NCBI RefSeq assembly: GCF_013408665.1
Contig: NZ_JACCCL010000001.1
Coordinates: forward strand, 821,136-885,135
DNA length: 64,000 bases
Direction of reading: 5' to 3'
Source of the DNA: Sporosarcina sp. JAI121
Lineage (GTDB): Bacteria > Bacillota > Bacilli > Bacillales_A > Planococcaceae
Part shown: piece by piece, positions 63,538 to 64,000 of the stretch
Layout: every line of letters starts with the position of its first letter
How positions within the stretch are numbered: position 1 is the stretch's first letter
Made by a program: the position numbers and the translations under genes
The notes under the pieces: model-generated
Databases searched by the model: none
What the model was told of the DNA's origin: nothing
Seen by the model: the letters and a program-made list of their open reading frames with translations, nothing else

Positions 63538-64000
63538 ATGAAATTCAATCGCGAGAATTTACGCAGGTTCACACCCGCTCAGGTTATTGTGTTCTATTAT
63601 TTTCTGGCCATCGCATTTTCGTTTTTACTGTTAAATCTGCCGGGAGTTTACTTGCCCGGTGTCCAGGTAAGTTTTATCGATAGTTTGTTTACAGCTGTCA
63701 GTGCTGTAAGTGTAACCGGTTTGACAGCCGTCGACATCGGCAGTACGTATTCGGTTTTTGGTATTAGTATGTTGATGCTCGTTTTGCAAATCGGCGGTAT
63801 CGGAATCATGTCGATCGGTACGTTTTTTTGGCTGCTTGTTAAAAAGCGGATCGGTTTACGGGAAAGACAACTAATCATGGTCGACCATAACCAATATAGT
63901 CTCGCGGGTGTCGTCCATCTAATACGACAAATCGTTAAAATCATTGTGTTAATTGAAATTATAGGTGGACTTATATTTACGGTTTATATTATGCGGTTTT
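63538..64000 (+). CDS. Trk/Ktr potassium transporter subunit (N-terminal part)
   Basis: The first 154 residues of a KtrB/KtrD-type K+ channel-like subunit, cut by the window end. TM1 begins at about residue 16; the first pore loop carries SAVSVTGLTAVD, with the filter Gly, and FGISMLMLVLQIGGIGIMSIG follows. It needs a cytoplasmic KtrA/C-type RCK partner, not seen in the window. ATG 63538 follows AAAGGAACGG. Confidence 0.88.
   Translation, partial: MKFNRENLRRFTPAQVIVFYYFLAIAFSFLLLNLPGVYLPGVQVSFIDSLFTAVSAVSVTGLTAVDIGSTYSVFGISMLMLVLQIGGIGIMSIGTFFWLLVKKRIGLRERQLIMVDHNQYSLAGVVHLIRQIVKIIVLIEIIGGLIFTVYIMRF

Overview
The window is chromosomal DNA from a low-to-mid GC, endospore-forming Firmicute, most likely a Planococcaceae member (Sporosarcina-like; inference). 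Spore genes (cotO, cotZ-like, spoVAC/AD/AE, spoVIF) show sporulation. Gene order follows the Bacillus subtilis yit-yjb-yjc segment (yitV-yitW, yjzD, fabH-fabF, trpS, opp, spx, mecA, coiA, pepF, yjbH, yjbI, yjbJ, yjbL, yjbM, nadK, rluA-type gene, prpE, cotO, cotZ, spoVIF, yjcF-G-H) with genes lost and inserted. murE lies beside prfC, as I recall for staphylococci.

Layout. 1-3.8 kb: hydrolase end, YitW, RraA-like protein, and a ClpB without its N-domain behind a CtsR-type operator. 3.8-6.6 kb: yjzD and fabH-fabF behind a FapR-type operator. 6.7-8.3 kb: a small membrane ORF opposing the 3' end of trpS, which has a tryptophan T-box. 8.8-14.7 kb: oppABCDF. 14.8-20.9 kb: a glycoside-hydrolase-like secreted protein, spx with a sigma-B-type promoter, mecA, coiA, pepF. 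21.3-27.0 kb: yjbH-yjbI (opposite strand, 11-bp C run in yjbH), lytic transglycosylase, yjbL, small alarmone synthetase, NAD kinase, pseudouridine synthase, prpE. 27.1-33 kb: mgtE and a sporulation cluster. 33-39.3 kb: yjcFGH, a PgpA-family gene, a TAXI-TRAP transporter. 39.3-42.7 kb: an accessory patch with orphan holin, acetyltransferase, gene fragment, manganese catalase, small lipoprotein and a dead IS110-type element. 42.7-48.8 kb: a Fur-boxed ferrisiderophore uptake locus with two binding proteins and a divergent reductase. 48.8-53.3 kb: integrase fragment beside tRNA-Val, DNA glycosylase, tiny acidic ORF, broken dehydrogenase, aldehyde dehydrogenase. 53.4-64 kb: M42 peptidase, stand-alone murE, a helically phased repeat array, prfC, RND pump, dehydrogenase, manganese-riboswitch-controlled TerC gene, start of a Trk/Ktr potassium transporter.

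Working together. spx, mecA, yjbH and clpB form a protein-quality and redox-stress group: YjbH presents Spx to ClpXP, MecA is the ClpC adaptor, and clpB carries a CtsR site. The iron locus couples import to a putative flavin reductase. The spore cluster joins coat and germinant-channel genes. No intact phage, CRISPR array or clearly new multi-gene system was found. The least explained signals are the 21-bp phased repeat array before prfC, the poly-C tract in yjbH, the coiA start without a canonical codon, and the convergent overlap at trpS.
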